Shown here: positions 40,449-51,585 of the stretch, piece by piece
How the letters are laid out: the number at the start of each line of letters is the position of its first letter
Numbering within the stretch: the stretch's first letter is position 1
Assembly (NCBI GenBank): GCA_026122205.1
Contig: JANCYU010000022.1
Coordinates: 124,001-188,000, forward strand
DNA: 64,000 nucleotides
DNA from: Galdieria yellowstonensis
Lineage: Eukaryota > Rhodophyta > Bangiophyceae > Galdieriales > Galdieriaceae
Direction: 5' to 3'
The notes under the pieces: generated by a model
Database searches by the model: none
What the model was told of the DNA's origin: nothing
Seen by the model: only the letters and a program-made list of their open reading frames with translations
Translations under genes and position numbers: made by a program

Positions 40449-41621
40449 ATGAGCGAGGAGCTTGAGGCCATGGCCATGTATTACACGGACGAGTTTCCGC
40501 GACAAAACGACAGTGAGCACACAAAGAGAACGACGTTGGTTCGAAACCCTTTTGTTCGAAGAGATAGACCTTGGCGCGTATTGGGACTGATCAAAGTACG
40601 TTTTTTCTATATACAGTGACCCAGATGTATTTTATTTGTATGGAAGGCTCTGGTTGGACTCGTGTTGGTGCCTTTACGCTTAGTATTTTGTTTCCTGTTG
40701 GTAGTTTTTGTGTGGTTTTTGGTTCGAATTCTGTCGTTAGGTGTGAACAAAAAGGACTTAGCATATCATCCTCTAGTGGGATTCAGAAGGTATGCGTTGG
40801 CGCGTTTTTATTGGGTGCTCTATGGTTTTGGTGGCAACGTCGGGAGGACTTAATTTTTAATTAGGGCTTGTATATCTTTTCTTATTCGTCGTGGTGCACG
40901 TCTGTTGCTGTTACTTGTTGGCTTTGTGTGGATAAACGAAGAAAATCGTACAGTTGTTCCTCCAGACTGCATTGTAGTCTCCAATCATGTTTCCTTTTAT
41001 GATATTTTGTATTTCCTCTCTGCCTTTGCTCCGCCTTTTGTTGCCAAGCAAGGTGTGAAGGATATACCTTTTGTCGGTTTTATCGCTGAAATGATGGAGT
41101 GCATATTTGTGGATCGAGAAAATAGGACAAGTCCAAGTGCCACTTCTCTCATTGCTTTACGTCTTGAGAAAATAGACAAGTTGAATGTATCTTTTTCATC
41201 CTGGATGGCTCCTTCCGCACTTGTTATGTTTCCAGAAGGAACAACTTCGAACGGCGACACTCTTTTGCGTTTTCATACCGGACCATTTGTACAGAAACGT
41301 CCCATCCAACCGGTCGTTCTTCAGTATTCCTTTGGCGATGCTGATCCAGCTTTTGTAGGATTGACGTTTTTCCATTTTTTGCGCATTCTATCGGAGCCCT
41401 ATTACAAGCTTCGAGTAAATTTTTTGCATCGATATGTTCCTTCGGAACAAGAAAGAGCAGATGGGAGGTTGTTTGCGGAAAATGTTCGTCGCAGAATGGC
41501 GACTGTGTTGAACTGTGAACCAGTGGACTTGTCTTATCGAGACAGAGTTGGTAGAAAGTTGTCGCGATGCGGTTTGGAGTTTATCTCTTTGCATGCAACT
41601 ATTGCGGGTACTTCTGAGTAA
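40449..41621 (+). CDS. Lysophospholipid acyltransferase (LPCAT/AGPAT family)
   Basis: Exons 40449-40595, 40647-40789 and 40865-41621 (introns 51 and 75 bp), 348 residues. It transfers an acyl chain from acyl-CoA to a lysophospholipid at the ER. The catalytic block SNHVSFYDILYF supplies HX4D, and VMFPEGTTSNG is the second PlsC motif. The N-terminal RNPFVRRDRPWRVLGLIKAL and a hydrophobic hairpin (LVFCFLLVVFVWFLVRIL) resemble LPCAT1/LPEAT enzymes, but there is no EF-hand tail. The head-group preference is not readable. Confidence 0.88.
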
Positions 41622-41777
41622 ATTGATGTACAAGTTGTTGTTTTGTGAATGACGAATCATAGCAGGTAGATGATGTATACATATATATGTATATGTATAT
41701 ATTTGTGTGTGTGTATAGCAGAGTCCATATTGTTATTGGGATGCGATGAAACGGCAAAGTAATATTCTTGCAGGAAA

Positions 41778-42929
41778 ATGATTTGTGGTTGTACGTCGTT
41801 TTGTCACGAGGCGGTGCTGGTGGCAAAGGTTGTTGCTGGGAGATATCTTGGAACCACATTCAAACAGAATAATAAAGCACCAAGTGTTCATCCAAGAACG
41901 ACGACTTGTAGGAGAAACAAGTTGTTGCCGTGTTTTTGTACTGCACAAGAAAACCAACTCCCACCAGTACTACCTCGCATGTCTCGCTACCCAAAGAGTC
42001 TACAAGAACAACAACATTATATTCAACTCGTCGTGGATGCCGTCCGTAGACACTACCAAAGCGGTGGTTCCTTGAGAAAGTCGATCACTTTGCTGCTTCC
42101 TGACTTGAACCCAGAGTTGGATATCTATGACAGGAGATTCCTATTGCGATTGGTTTGGGATGTGGTTGCTCTGTTGGTATTGGAAAGGCAACAACGAGTC
42201 AAAGTGCTGGTGCAAGGACCTTCCGTCTCCGGAGGAGGTCTTCCACTTGCCGTTGCAGGTTTGTTGCGATATCTCAACGAAGACTATCAACTGTCTCAGG
42301 AAAGCTGGAATGGGAAGTTGGCAACACACGTTTCCATCGGCACATTGGAAGAGTGTGAAGATGGACAAGAAGACACTTTTGTCGTGATTACACCAACCAA
42401 CGCCGTTTCTACTCCCATCACCGAGCGACTGGAACAGTTGACGCAGAAATATACTGACAAATCGTTTCTGTTGATCAATCCCTCGTTAAAGGATGTTCCT
42501 AGTACGAATGGAGTCATGCAAGTGCGTGGAAGAAAGGAAAGAATGGAATTTCTTCAAACCTTCGAGGATGTATTTTACTTGAGACCGCTTTATAAAACTG
42601 GAACCTTGTATCCTATTCAAGGAATATTGCTTCGAAAATATCCTTCTCCATGGCAAGTATGGAAAATGTATGTGGACGATGCACAAGGAGAACATTATAT
42701 ACTCTTAGAGGAATGCCAACACAAGCCTGATCGTCAAACGCTGACAAGAATATTTTCAACATCTCCAACAACAACCAAAAAGTCGACGGAGAATAATACG
42801 ACAAGAGAAGCAGCCCGTCCCATCTTATTCTTTCTATCCTTTGCGTTGTTGCTCGTATCGTTGCTCCTCGTTCGAAATCAAACAACTGCCGGTCTTTCTC
42901 TACCCTCTTTCTGGCCACCAACCTTGTAA
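41778..42929 (+). CDS. DUF1995 plastid protein with C-terminal membrane helix
   Basis: Single exon, 383 residues. The first ~65 residues are basic and Cys/Thr-rich (PSVHPRTTTCRRNKLLPCFC), like a plastid transit peptide. The DUF1995 domain follows (RYPKSLQEQQHYIQLVVDAV, FVVITPTNAVS, DVFYLRPLYKTGTLYPIQG), a family found in plastids, in Photosystem II assembly factor LPA3 and adenylate kinase fusions. A helix near the end (ILFFLSFALLLVSLLLV) anchors it, probably in the thylakoid or envelope. The end overlaps the convergent ankyrin gene by 30 bp. Confidence 0.75.
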   Translation: MICGCTSFCHEAVLVAKVVAGRYLGTTFKQNNKAPSVHPRTTTCRRNKLLPCFCTAQENQLPPVLPRMSRYPKSLQEQQHYIQLVVDAVRRHYQSGGSLRKSITLLLPDLNPELDIYDRRFLLRLVWDVVALLVLERQQRVKVLVQGPSVSGGGLPLAVAGLLRYLNEDYQLSQESWNGKLATHVSIGTLEECEDGQEDTFVVITPTNAVSTPITERLEQLTQKYTDKSFLLINPSLKDVPSTNGVMQVRGRKERMEFLQTFEDVFYLRPLYKTGTLYPIQGILLRKYPSPWQVWKMYVDDAQGEHYILLEECQHKPDRQTLTRIFSTSPTTTKKSTENNTTREAARPILFFLSFALLLVSLLLVRNQTTAGLSLPSFWPPTL

Positions 42930-43706
42930 CTCGGGGGCAAGTAAATCTCGGGCTCTATATCCTTCTTCATTGAGAATGGATGCATCGATACCTGCTGCTA
43001 ACAATATTTCCACCGTCTCACGATATCCCATTTCACAAGCCAAGTGTAAGGCTGTGTCTCCTTGTCGATTTCGAAGGTTGCAAAGTGCTCCATTATCCAA
43101 CAAGAGTTTCAAACAGTCGTTGTTTCCCTTTTGCGCTGCTCTCATAAGCGGAGTATATCCGTGCTTATCCACGACGTTCACCGATGCACGACCCTTGTGT
43201 ATCAGCAACTTGCATATTTCTACGTTGTTCTTACTCGCTGCACAGTGCAAAGGAGTCAGTTGAGAGTCTTGTGTCTTGGCATTCACTATTTTTTCCATCG
43301 ACGCTACGCTTTGTACTGCATCCAACAAACACTCTACGACTTGCGTGTTGCCACAACTACAACTGGAGTGTAAAGGAGTGAAACCTGCCTCGTCACAAGT
43401 GTCTATAGGTGACCCTGCTTTCAGTAATAAAGGTACTAGTGGGTTCCATTCCTTTTGCGCACAAGCCCAGTGCAACAAGGTTCGACCATCCTCGTCCTTT
43501 CTTGCCAACTCTTGGACGTTGTTCAACTGGGATAACCATTGCGTAAAAGTAGCTGTATCTCCCTTGTGGAGTGCTTCCCAAGGCAGACTTGACCTTGTCT
43601 CGTTATCTTGTGCGTCGTTGTGGTTCCTCAAAGTGGAAACCCAAGCAGGCACCGAAGAAGACATCCCAAGTCGAAAGCAATTTTCGATTCTTACGCGCCT
43701 TTTCAT
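42900..43706 (-). CDS. Ankyrin-repeat protein, gankyrin-like
   Basis: Single exon, about 268 residues from ATG 43706; ATG 43664 is an alternative start. Five to six ankyrin repeats follow one another, e.g. DGRTLLHWACAQKEWNPLVP, GFTPLHSSCSCGNTQVVECL, GYTPLMRAAQKGNNDCLKLL and GDTALHLACEMGYRETVEIL. Overall length and repeat count resemble gankyrin/PSMD10, an assembly chaperone of the 26S proteasome, but ankyrin proteins are hard to assign. The ATG is two bases after the OXA1 stop on the same strand. Confidence 0.7.
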   Translation of the reverse strand: MKRRVRIENCFRLGMSSSVPAWVSTLRNHNDAQDNETRSSLPWEALHKGDTATFTQWLSQLNNVQELARKDEDGRTLLHWACAQKEWNPLVPLLLKAGSPIDTCDEAGFTPLHSSCSCGNTQVVECLLDAVQSVASMEKIVNAKTQDSQLTPLHCAASKNNVEICKLLIHKGRASVNVVDKHGYTPLMRAAQKGNNDCLKLLLDNGALCNLRNRQGDTALHLACEMGYRETVEILLAAGIDASILNEEGYRARDLLAPELQGWWPERG

Positions 43707-43708
43707 TT

Positions 43709-45145
43709 TTATTTGTTCATTTTACTACTTTTTGTCCACAACTGCGTTTGTTGATACAACAAAACACTAAAACTTCTATGTTTTGGCGCCTTGTCATAAA
43801 GTTTCAACGGAGTTTTCTTTTTCATCGATGATGGCACACTATTCTGCGGAACAGTGGAACGAGCAGCATCCCTTTGCTCACTTGCACTGTTCTGACGACT
43901 CGTCGCCGAATTGGCTTGCACCGCACTTTCTACTTGACTCCTTTTGTACGGCAACGGTGGAAGCCTCAACAATGCACGAACACTAGTAATACTAAATACC
44001 AAATTCTGTAAAAACGAAAACAAATTACTCGGAATCCAATAACAAAAAATAGCACATGGCATTTTTGCCGTCAACGGAATGATCGATAGACCAAATACTC
44101 GAAATATATTGATCCACTGCTTATTTGTAGGCGATGCACCTGTCATCAACGATAGTTGCAAGTTGAGCAAAAATATTCCAGCACACAGCGTCGGCATTAA
44201 GAACAAGGGATCCGGCTTGGAAAGATCCTCAAACCAACTAGTGCCTCCAGTTTTGAAACTTGGAACGGTTTCTGCCATCTTCCGAAGACCAAAAAAGAAC
44301 GCTAAGAATACCGGCGTTTGTACTAGAGGGCCTAGCATGGAACGAAATGGATTGATGTCATTTTCTTTGATCAGTTTCATATATTGCTGCTGATAGTATC
44401 TTGCTTCGTCCATTTTGCCTCTACTTTTTGCATCGAACATGAGATCTTGAATTTCCTTGAGTCTTGGTTGAATAGTGTTCATGATAGCTGCATTGCGCAT
44501 GGCTAACAAAGTGAAGGGTAACATAATAAAACGAACAGCAATTGTACAGGAGACAATCAATGCCCACCACGGCATGTTGGTAGTATCATGAAGATATGTT
44601 AGATAAGATATTACTGGATCGTACCAACTACTACTGCTGCTGCTACTACTACTACCTACGGACGATGCAACTGTTTCATCCATCGTCGTGGTTGTGCCCA
44701 AGTCGGTAGTAGATACATCGGATAAATGAGAAGTAGCAGTTGCCTCACTGTCCTGTGTCTTTCCACCGTCCGTCATATTAGCTCCACTTTTATCTTGGCG
44801 CTTTGTCAGGTCACCTGACTTCGCACTATCCATGATATAGTTACTGTAGTGTATATGTGCAGAAAACAAAACCGAGTTGCTACATCGACTAGTTGTCAAA
44901 GCCGACTTTTGACAAGCGCCGTACAATAACGCAATCGAGGACGACAAGTTATGGCGGTGGTAACTGTCTTTCCCTGAAAAAGTGTGGCTACCTGTCGACA
45001 TATTTCTATACAAGTTGGAAAGCGACAGTTTTTGTTGAAAGCCTTCCCCATGTGCTCTACTAACTTGTCTAGGAACCCATCGATAACAAGAATAATAATA
45101 ATAATAATCGAAATGACTGGACGACAAGAAAAAGCGCTTCCACAT
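43709..45145 (-). CDS. OXA1: Mitochondrial inner-membrane insertase OXA1
   Basis: Single exon, 478 residues. It inserts proteins into the inner membrane (YidC/Oxa1/Alb3 family). A long Ser/Arg-rich N-terminus of ~180 residues, with aromatic/basic start MWKRFFLSSSHF, should be cleaved on import. The insertase core has five helices: WWALIVSCTIAVRFIMLPFT, then LGPLVQTPVFLAFFFGLRKM, then PDPLFLMPTLCAGIF, MPCAIFCYWIPSNLFSFLQN. The TGGTSWFEDLSKPDP loop is closer to OXA1 than to plastid Alb3. The C-terminal tail is basic, as needed for ribosome contact. Confidence 0.88.
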   Translation of the reverse strand: MWKRFFLSSSHFDYYYYYSCYRWVPRQVSRAHGEGFQQKLSLSNLYRNMSTGSHTFSGKDSYHRHNLSSSIALLYGACQKSALTTSRCSNSVLFSAHIHYSNYIMDSAKSGDLTKRQDKSGANMTDGGKTQDSEATATSHLSDVSTTDLGTTTTMDETVASSVGSSSSSSSSSWYDPVISYLTYLHDTTNMPWWALIVSCTIAVRFIMLPFTLLAMRNAAIMNTIQPRLKEIQDLMFDAKSRGKMDEARYYQQQYMKLIKENDINPFRSMLGPLVQTPVFLAFFFGLRKMAETVPSFKTGGTSWFEDLSKPDPLFLMPTLCAGIFLLNLQLSLMTGASPTNKQWINIFRVFGLSIIPLTAKMPCAIFCYWIPSNLFSFLQNLVFSITSVRALLRLPPLPYKRSQVESAVQANSATSRQNSASEQRDAARSTVPQNSVPSSMKKKTPLKLYDKAPKHRSFSVLLYQQTQLWTKSSKMNK

Positions 45146-45210
45146 GACTCCAACAAATCCGTCATGAGATACGCTCGTCCTTGCTGCTTTTTATTCTTCT
45201 TCTTCTTCAA

Positions 45211-47943
45211 TCATCGAACAGAGTCATCCAACGACTCTCTTGTACAAGTTTGCATGGAATCTTCCTGTTTGGTTCCATTCGTTGAGTCTTCCTCTTCTTT
45301 GGGCGATTTTCGTTCCTTTTCTTGTACCATCGACTTTTCTTCATCTTGAGATAAACGACTCGTCGTTGCTTTCGTGTTACGAGGAGACGAGGAATGACTC
45401 GTATCATCTTCTTCTACAGCTGCCATTTCTACTTTATCTACAAGACGTGTCGCAGAACTGGGAATTTCACTACTAGTGCTCACCGAAGGTTTGCTCTCAT
45501 TCAACGGTGACACATTTCTATGATCCGTTTCCTCTGCGCTATTCATCAAACTCGCTTTTTTCAATTTCGACTCTGATTGCTGTGGAGAACCAGCGCTTCG
45601 TGGATTGAGTGCGCTAGTACCAATAGATAAACCAGCTTCCTTGAATGTTTTCTTTCTAGCTTCGTCGATCAGTGCATTGACCTCTTCCACGGGAGTTCCA
45701 TAAGCCAATAACACTGCTCCACCTAATAACAAACTGGATTCCAACAACTCCGGAACAATGGCGGTAGCACCTGCAAGCTGTAATGTCTGTTGATGTTTTG
45801 CATCTCGTGCTCGCACAAAGATTTGTAAATCCGGATATTCTCTTCTTAAAGACTGCACTGCTCGAGATGCGGCTACCGGATCGTCCAACGTGATAACCAC
45901 CGCCTTGGCTCTAGAAACACCTGCTGCTTCCAGTACTTCTGGGCGGCAAGCATCTCCAAAAAATACAGGCAATCCTTTGTTCCGTGCTTCGATGACTCTC
46001 GAAGGACTCATATCAAATGCCACGTATCGGATGAGCCTTGCGTTCAACATTTCACATATCGACTGTCCAACTCGACCAAAGCCAGCCACAATAACAAAGT
46101 CTCGAGCATCCGCAATATCTTCGCTTCTTGCTCCAATCAAACCACGACGTCTTTCCATTCTCGAAGCAAGCTGCGATCCAATGGATGATAAAAGTGGAGT
46201 AGTTGCCATCGAAAGAGCTACGACCAATAATAATAGTTGCGAAAGGTCCGCAGGAAGCAAACCTGCTCTCTGTGCTGCACCAAAAGTCACAAATGCAAAT
46301 TCACCACCTTGTGCCACTAATAAGCCAGTCCTTATCGCATTGGAAAGAGAAAGACCGAACAATCTCGCCAAAGCTGTAATTATCCCAGCTTTCATAGTCA
46401 ATAAACCCAAAACCTTGTCACTATGTGAGCTCCCATAGAAAATATGTTCTCACATCCTACATACCAAAGAAGAAACTACCGGCAAGTTTGCCAATGCTAA
46501 CTTCAAATCTATGCTAAATCCAACGGTAATAAAGAATAGACCTAAAAGTAAACCACGAAACGGCGCAATATCCGCTTCAATTTGGTGACGATATTTTGTT
46601 TCAGCCAATAAAACACCAGCAAGAAACGCTCCCAAGGTATCCGATAAACCCAAACCTTCCGTAACAGCAGAAGTAGATAATACAGTAAATAAGATAACAC
46701 CAACAAATGCTTCTGGTGACTTGGCAGCAGCTACTGTACGAAATACTTTTTCGAGAAATAGCCTTCCAATAGCAAATATGACAGCCAAGGCAATAGAAGC
46801 TTTCATGGCAGCAACCATCAACGCAGAAAGTAACACTCGGGGACCACCAGACTTGTTTGCAAGTAGTGGAATAACTACGAGAAGAGGAACGACAGCAATG
46901 TCTTGCAACAACAAAATACCAAACGATGCACGTCCAAATCTCGTTCCTACTTCACCCCTTTCGGATAATAATTGCAGTACAAAAGCAGAGGATGATAGTG
47001 CTAATCCTCCACCTATAACAGCACAAGTTTCCAAAGGCAAACCAGCTATCATTGCACTGATGGCAAACGCAGCTCCGCAAACAAGAAACTGAGATAAACC
47101 AAGTTGAAACACGTCCTTTTGCAACTTGCGCAATCGATCGAGACTCAATTCCAAACCCATTTCAAAAAGAAAGAATACTACTCCCCATTCTGCAAGTGTT
47201 CTACTGGCTACGACGTCACGTACGAGATGAAAGCCATTGGGTCCAAGCACTAGTCCTGCAATTAGAAAGCCAAGAATGGGAGAAGTGTTCAGTTTCCTCA
47301 TAATCGGAACTACAATAATAGTGGCGAACAATAAAACCAAAATATCCAATACGGTAGAAGGAATATGAATAGAAAGCGCTCTAGAAATAGAACCGAAACG
47401 AAATACATCGTTCACTATACTAGAACGCTGTTTCACAACGGTTGCATCGGAAGATGAACCGCCAAGCTTTGATTTCTGTTCCTTTTTTTGAACAACTAGA
47501 GAAACTTGACCTAAATTATTAGCGGGCTTCGGAAGGACATTGGACCGGTCAATATTCACTGCATAAATACCATCCGAGTTGCGGCTAAGAGCTTCTTCTA
47601 CGTGCGAGGCAGAAACTATGCGTGGACGAGGCGACAGCAAGAAAGTTACTACGGCCATACTCCACAGAATCCAAGGCTTTTTCGATGAAGACGTTTGTAA
47701 ACATACAATCACCCGCCTGTTCGAACAAGTTCTGAGCCTTTTACATACTTTATCCTGGAGAATCTGTCGCTGGGACACACGAAGCTGTTGGGAACCACGT
47801 AGTGACGAGAATCTCACGTCTCTGCGCCAAGGTATACTTCCAGAAATACAGTTGAAACATAAGGCCAAGTCCTGAGAGCAGGTTTCCAACTGCTTCCTCT
47901 TCAACTGCAAGATCGCTTGAAAATGCTGAGACGCATCCGACAT
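45211..47943 (-). CDS. KEA: Plastid K+/H+ antiporter of the KEA (CPA2) family
   Basis: Exons 47943-46465 and 46413-45211 (intron 51 bp), about 893 residues. It exchanges K+ for H+ across the plastid envelope or thylakoid. An N-terminal ~115 residues (basic, Ser/Arg-rich, then a helix WILWSMAVVTFLLSPRP) form the targeting region. Twelve or so helices follow with GFLIAGLVLGPNGFHLV, FFLFEMGLELSLDRL and FGILLLQDIAVVPLLVV. The RCK/TrkA-N domain (FVIVAGFGRVGQSICEMLNA) binds NAD(H). The last ~150 residues are Ser/Glu-rich. ATG 47943 is chosen because the open frame before it has no ATG. Confidence 0.92.
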
Positions 47944-48002
47944 AAAACAAAAGCGGAAAGCCGCCCAAAGCAGACGCGAGCCATTTCCGTACGGAAGCCT
48001 CG

Positions 48003-48691
48003 ATGGATTGTTCAAAGGAACAAGGTCAGGAACTAGTCTTAGGAAAGAGCTTTGTCAACTGTGAAAACAAGGAGGAACACGTCTCATCTTGTATTTTAAG
48101 GTGTAAGTCATGTCTGTTATAATACTTGAACCGTTTTCATCCTTGGAACAGACGAGTTCTGTCCGGCTTCCGTAAAGGATTGTGTACAGGGTTCCTTGAG
48201 TTGGGAACCAAACGGTACGGTTGCGCTTGACTTTTATAAGCAGGGAGAAAATGGAGAACCTTCAGCACCGCCTGCTTCGCTCTCTGGAAGACTGGCAACG
48301 AGTGACGGCCAAGCAAAGAGAAACGAACCGACAACTAGCGACCAAACTTATATTCTCATCCAAGAGGATTCGTACTGGAGACTAGAAAAGGTCGATATCT
48401 CGGTAGTGCACTTGCGTCCCTTTAGGTCTTCACAGAAAGCAGCAAACAAACCTAGTACATCTTATACTGGAGAGTCACCTTCTTCTTCCAACAAGAGTAC
48501 TCCCGTACTTCATGTTCGTACTGCGTCTTGTTCTCCGGCAAACAGATTGACAGAAAATACACCTAGTAAAAGTAAGTCATAATTTTCGCTCGTGAAACTG
48601 TCTGTCATCAAGAGACTCTTCAGAGAGAGACTCCTCGAAGTGGGAAACTTCAGAAGAACCCTCAAGTAAGAAGAGTAGAGAGTTATCGTAA
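48003..48691 (+). CDS. EAF: ELL-associated factor-like (EAF) transcription elongation protein
   Basis: Exons 48003-48102, 48152-48571 and 48615-48691 (introns 49 and 43 bp), about 198 residues. EAF proteins bind ELL and stimulate RNA polymerase II elongation in the super elongation complex. The N-terminal region fits the EAF domain: LGKSFVNCENKEEHVSSCIL, then YEFCPASVKDCVQGSLSW across the splice, and QTYILIQEDSYWRLEKVD, matching the family's RYDFKPAS and CVLI...LEKL elements. The C-terminus is Ser/acid-rich as in other EAFs. Divergent from KEA with 59 bp between start codons. Confidence 0.75.
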
Positions 48692-49088
48692 AAACAGGCG
48701 AATTGGGCTTGTTGCCTAATTTCGCTGGTGTATTATATCTTTTGTTGTGCAAAGAGAGTTGGGTTGTTACTTGGTTAAGCTGGTTGAGAGCGTTTTCGTC
48801 CAAAGTTTTGTGAGGAAAACTGTTTTATTCCGAATTGTTATGTCTAGGAAGAAAGTGCCAGAATAGTGCGTTGACACGGCACATAGACTGTAAGAATATT
48901 GTAACTTTCGTTGAGCGTACAAGTCTTTGAAAGTTGTGTGCACTTGGTGGAGTTTTTTTGGTATTGAAATGGACGCACATCGCTAAGAGGCGCCAAATTA
49001 TCTCGTTTTTGAATTTGTGTTGTTTGTGCGCAAGGCCAACGCGTTGGAACCAAACAACCACATTCAAAGCAAAACAAAGAAAACAAAT
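48692..49088. other. Intergenic promoter region
   Basis: Gap of about 400 bp between EAF and the TACC-like gene. It contains the E2F-like element at 48989-48998. Several short open frames show no recognisable protein. Confidence 0.45.
48989..48998. promoter_or_regulatory. E2F-like GGCGCCAAAT element
   Basis: The minus strand reads ATTTGGCGCC, fitting the E2F/DP consensus TTTGGCGC. It lies 91-100 bp before the TACC-like gene ATG. Confidence 0.4.
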
Positions 49089-51420
49089 ATGAATTCCTTT
49101 CAAGAGAGTCACAAGTCCAATCCACAGCGTCAGTCACTTGGTGTCTCCTCTTTTATGGACTCACAAGTCGATAAGAATAGCACTGATATTACGGCACAAC
49201 TTCAAGAGTTGATTGAAGAACGTCTAGACCCTTCTGTTGTTCATATGGAAACCTTAAGACAGGCATTGGTATCTGTTCGCAATGTTTGTATAATGAGGGA
49301 ACGAGAAACGAACAAGTCTAAATTTGGCAACCATGAAGATTGGTCAGTTACCCAGGATATTGTGGTTTGTCTCCCTCGTTTGGCCACAGCAATACGGAAA
49401 AAATTTCTAGAAGCTGGTAGCTCTGTGGAGCTCAAGATAGAGAGTTATCAGACTTTATGCGAAATATCTCGATTGCTAATCGCAGAGGACTATGAATTTG
49501 ATGAAATATTTCATATCTGGAGACAAAGAATGGCTCCTATTGCGTTCGAGGACGCCTCGAGTGAAGAGTCTGCATGGACGAAATGGGCAGTAAAATTCCT
49601 CTCGCTACTGATTCCTGACATGTCGTACTCCGTTCTTCAGGACGAAGAATCCAAAAAGTATGTCGAGTGGATTGCCAACTTTCCGAAATCACAGCAACTC
49701 GCACCAAAATTGAATATCATACTGCGACGAGCTACAGATTTAAAGGACACCAATGATCAACTCCTGTCTAGGCGAGCTGCCAATATGATTTCAACGTGGA
49801 GTGCTCTTTTGATGAAAATGCAAAGGTATTCCCAAGACAATGAGTCAAGAGAATCCGCTGTGGACACATCCGTTTCTCATAGCGAAATGCTCTCCAAAAC
49901 TCCTCATGATACAAAGTCCAGAAAGGAAAATGAAGCCTATTCAGAAGACTCGCAAGAAGTCTTTCACACCCCACCTTCATCCAAGTATCGTCACAAAGAA
50001 GAATCAAAGCTTCCTCGATCAGCAAAGAAGAACCTTGATTCGGATGATTTTGCTTGGATTACGCACAACCAAGCAGATGTCATAGAAGAGTTTGCGACTT
50101 CTGTCAGAAAGCACGCCGAAATTGTAGCCAGAATGTCTAATATTGGCTGCCTTGATAACGAAATGCCAGTAGAAAAAGATTTTTCTAATCTTAGTTTGAA
50201 AGAAAGTCATGTGGAGAATCAACTCGAGCCAAATCAGTGCAACGAACATGACAAAGAGAATGATAAGCCACGAAAGGATTCCAAAGTAGAATACAGCCAA
50301 GAATTGAAAGCTCTTCATGAACAAGTAACGAAAAGGGCTCTGGAAGAAGCTGGTATCGTAATTGAGGAATATCAGAACTTGTTGAACAAGTACCAAGCCG
50401 AATTTCGTGCAAAGATAGAATTGGAACATGTCGTTCAGCAATATGAAGCGACCCTTCGAAAAACCATCTCACAGAGCCAAAGTCAAATGAACGTTCGTTT
50501 GATGACTCTTGAAACAGAAAAGAGAAAATTGACAGCTGAATTGATGGCAATGAAGGAAGCCCAACAGCAGAAATTGTCAAGTAAAGACTCCGTTTCCACG
50601 GAGCAAATGAATGAGAAAGATGAAAAGATTCGTAAACAAGAAGAATTGGTGAAAAATCTTCAAAACGAGTTGTGGAAAGTAGAGAAAGACTATCATTCCT
50701 TGCGATCGGATGCAGAAATGAAGTTATCTCAGGCATTTAAGCAAGTATGCTTGTATCGAGACGAATATTTGAAGCAATCGAAAGCACTTCATGACTTGCA
50801 GGATGAGGTATCTTCCTGGAAGAAGTCATTGGAGGAAAGCAACGCTGAGATTGTGAAATACAAGCAAGAAAGACAAAAAGCATTGGAAGAAAAGGAAAAG
50901 TTGCAAGATGCGATACTTGAGGTCAAGGTAAATTATTCTTTCTCCAAACTCTGATTGTTTCTGACTGTCCTTGCAGAGAAAAGTCGAAAGCTTGGAAACA
51001 CAAGCAACTAGCTGGAAGCGCCAATATGAGGAGAAATGCTCAACTTGTTTGCAGTTACAAGCTGAAGTTGAGACTTTGCAAAACTGGAAGGGCCAACAGG
51101 AGAATGTCGAGAATGAACTGTATGATACAAAGAAACAACTAGAGTCACTTCAACAAGCTTGGAAAGAAGTTAGCGACGAGAATCAACGACTGAAAGTACG
51201 CGTCTATGATCAGTCTCAGGAACTAGAACACTTGAAGACGACAAAAAATAGTGAATCCTTGAATGAGAAAGATACAATAGTGCAGAAACTGCAAAGTGAA
51301 ATTGAAGCCAAGACGAAGGAAAATAAGCAACTTGGTGAGCTTTGTGAAGAATTACTCAGCAAGTTGGAAGGATTAGAGAAGAAACAAAGTCGTCTAGAGT
51401 ATGCACAAGAATATCATTAA
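49089..51420 (+). CDS. Large coiled-coil protein, TACC-domain-like C-terminus
   Basis: Exons 49089-50927 and 50977-51420 (intron 49 bp), about 760 residues. Residues ~25-260 are a folded helical domain (LDPSVVHMETLRQALVSVRN and IVVCLPRLATAIRKKFLEAG) I cannot name. A charged linker follows, then ~330 residues of continuous coiled coil. The coil resembles the TACC domain: HVVQQYEATLRKTISQSQSQ recalls its EYEKTIAQMI core, and KTKENKQLGELCEELLSKLE recalls the ELTKICDELIAKM end. TACC proteins work with XMAP215 at spindle microtubules. Family is inferred, not proven. Confidence 0.5.
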
Positions 51421-51585
51421 AGATATGATTTGGCACTGCTTTTTGTCCATCGAGTCTCGTAACTTGAACAAGAAATTGTTGTCAGCATTGCACGCACCTT
51501 TTTCACGCGGGTGCGATCGTTTTCCACACGAATTGGGATTTTTTTTTGCTTGTGGTGAAACCGTCGTGAAACCAAGTTGGCTTCG

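Noticed and set aside
40528..40560. GGTTCGAAACCC, a tRNA T-loop-like string
   Set aside because: It lies in the first exon of the acyltransferase gene and no acceptor stem or anticodon arm could be formed.
41685..41720. TATATG/TGTG-rich tract as mobile element or origin
   Set aside because: Simple-sequence DNA in a short spacer with no inverted ends or target duplication.
46721..47092. Plus-strand frame inside the KEA gene
   Set aside because: Shadow of the opposite-strand antiporter, which has clear transport motifs.
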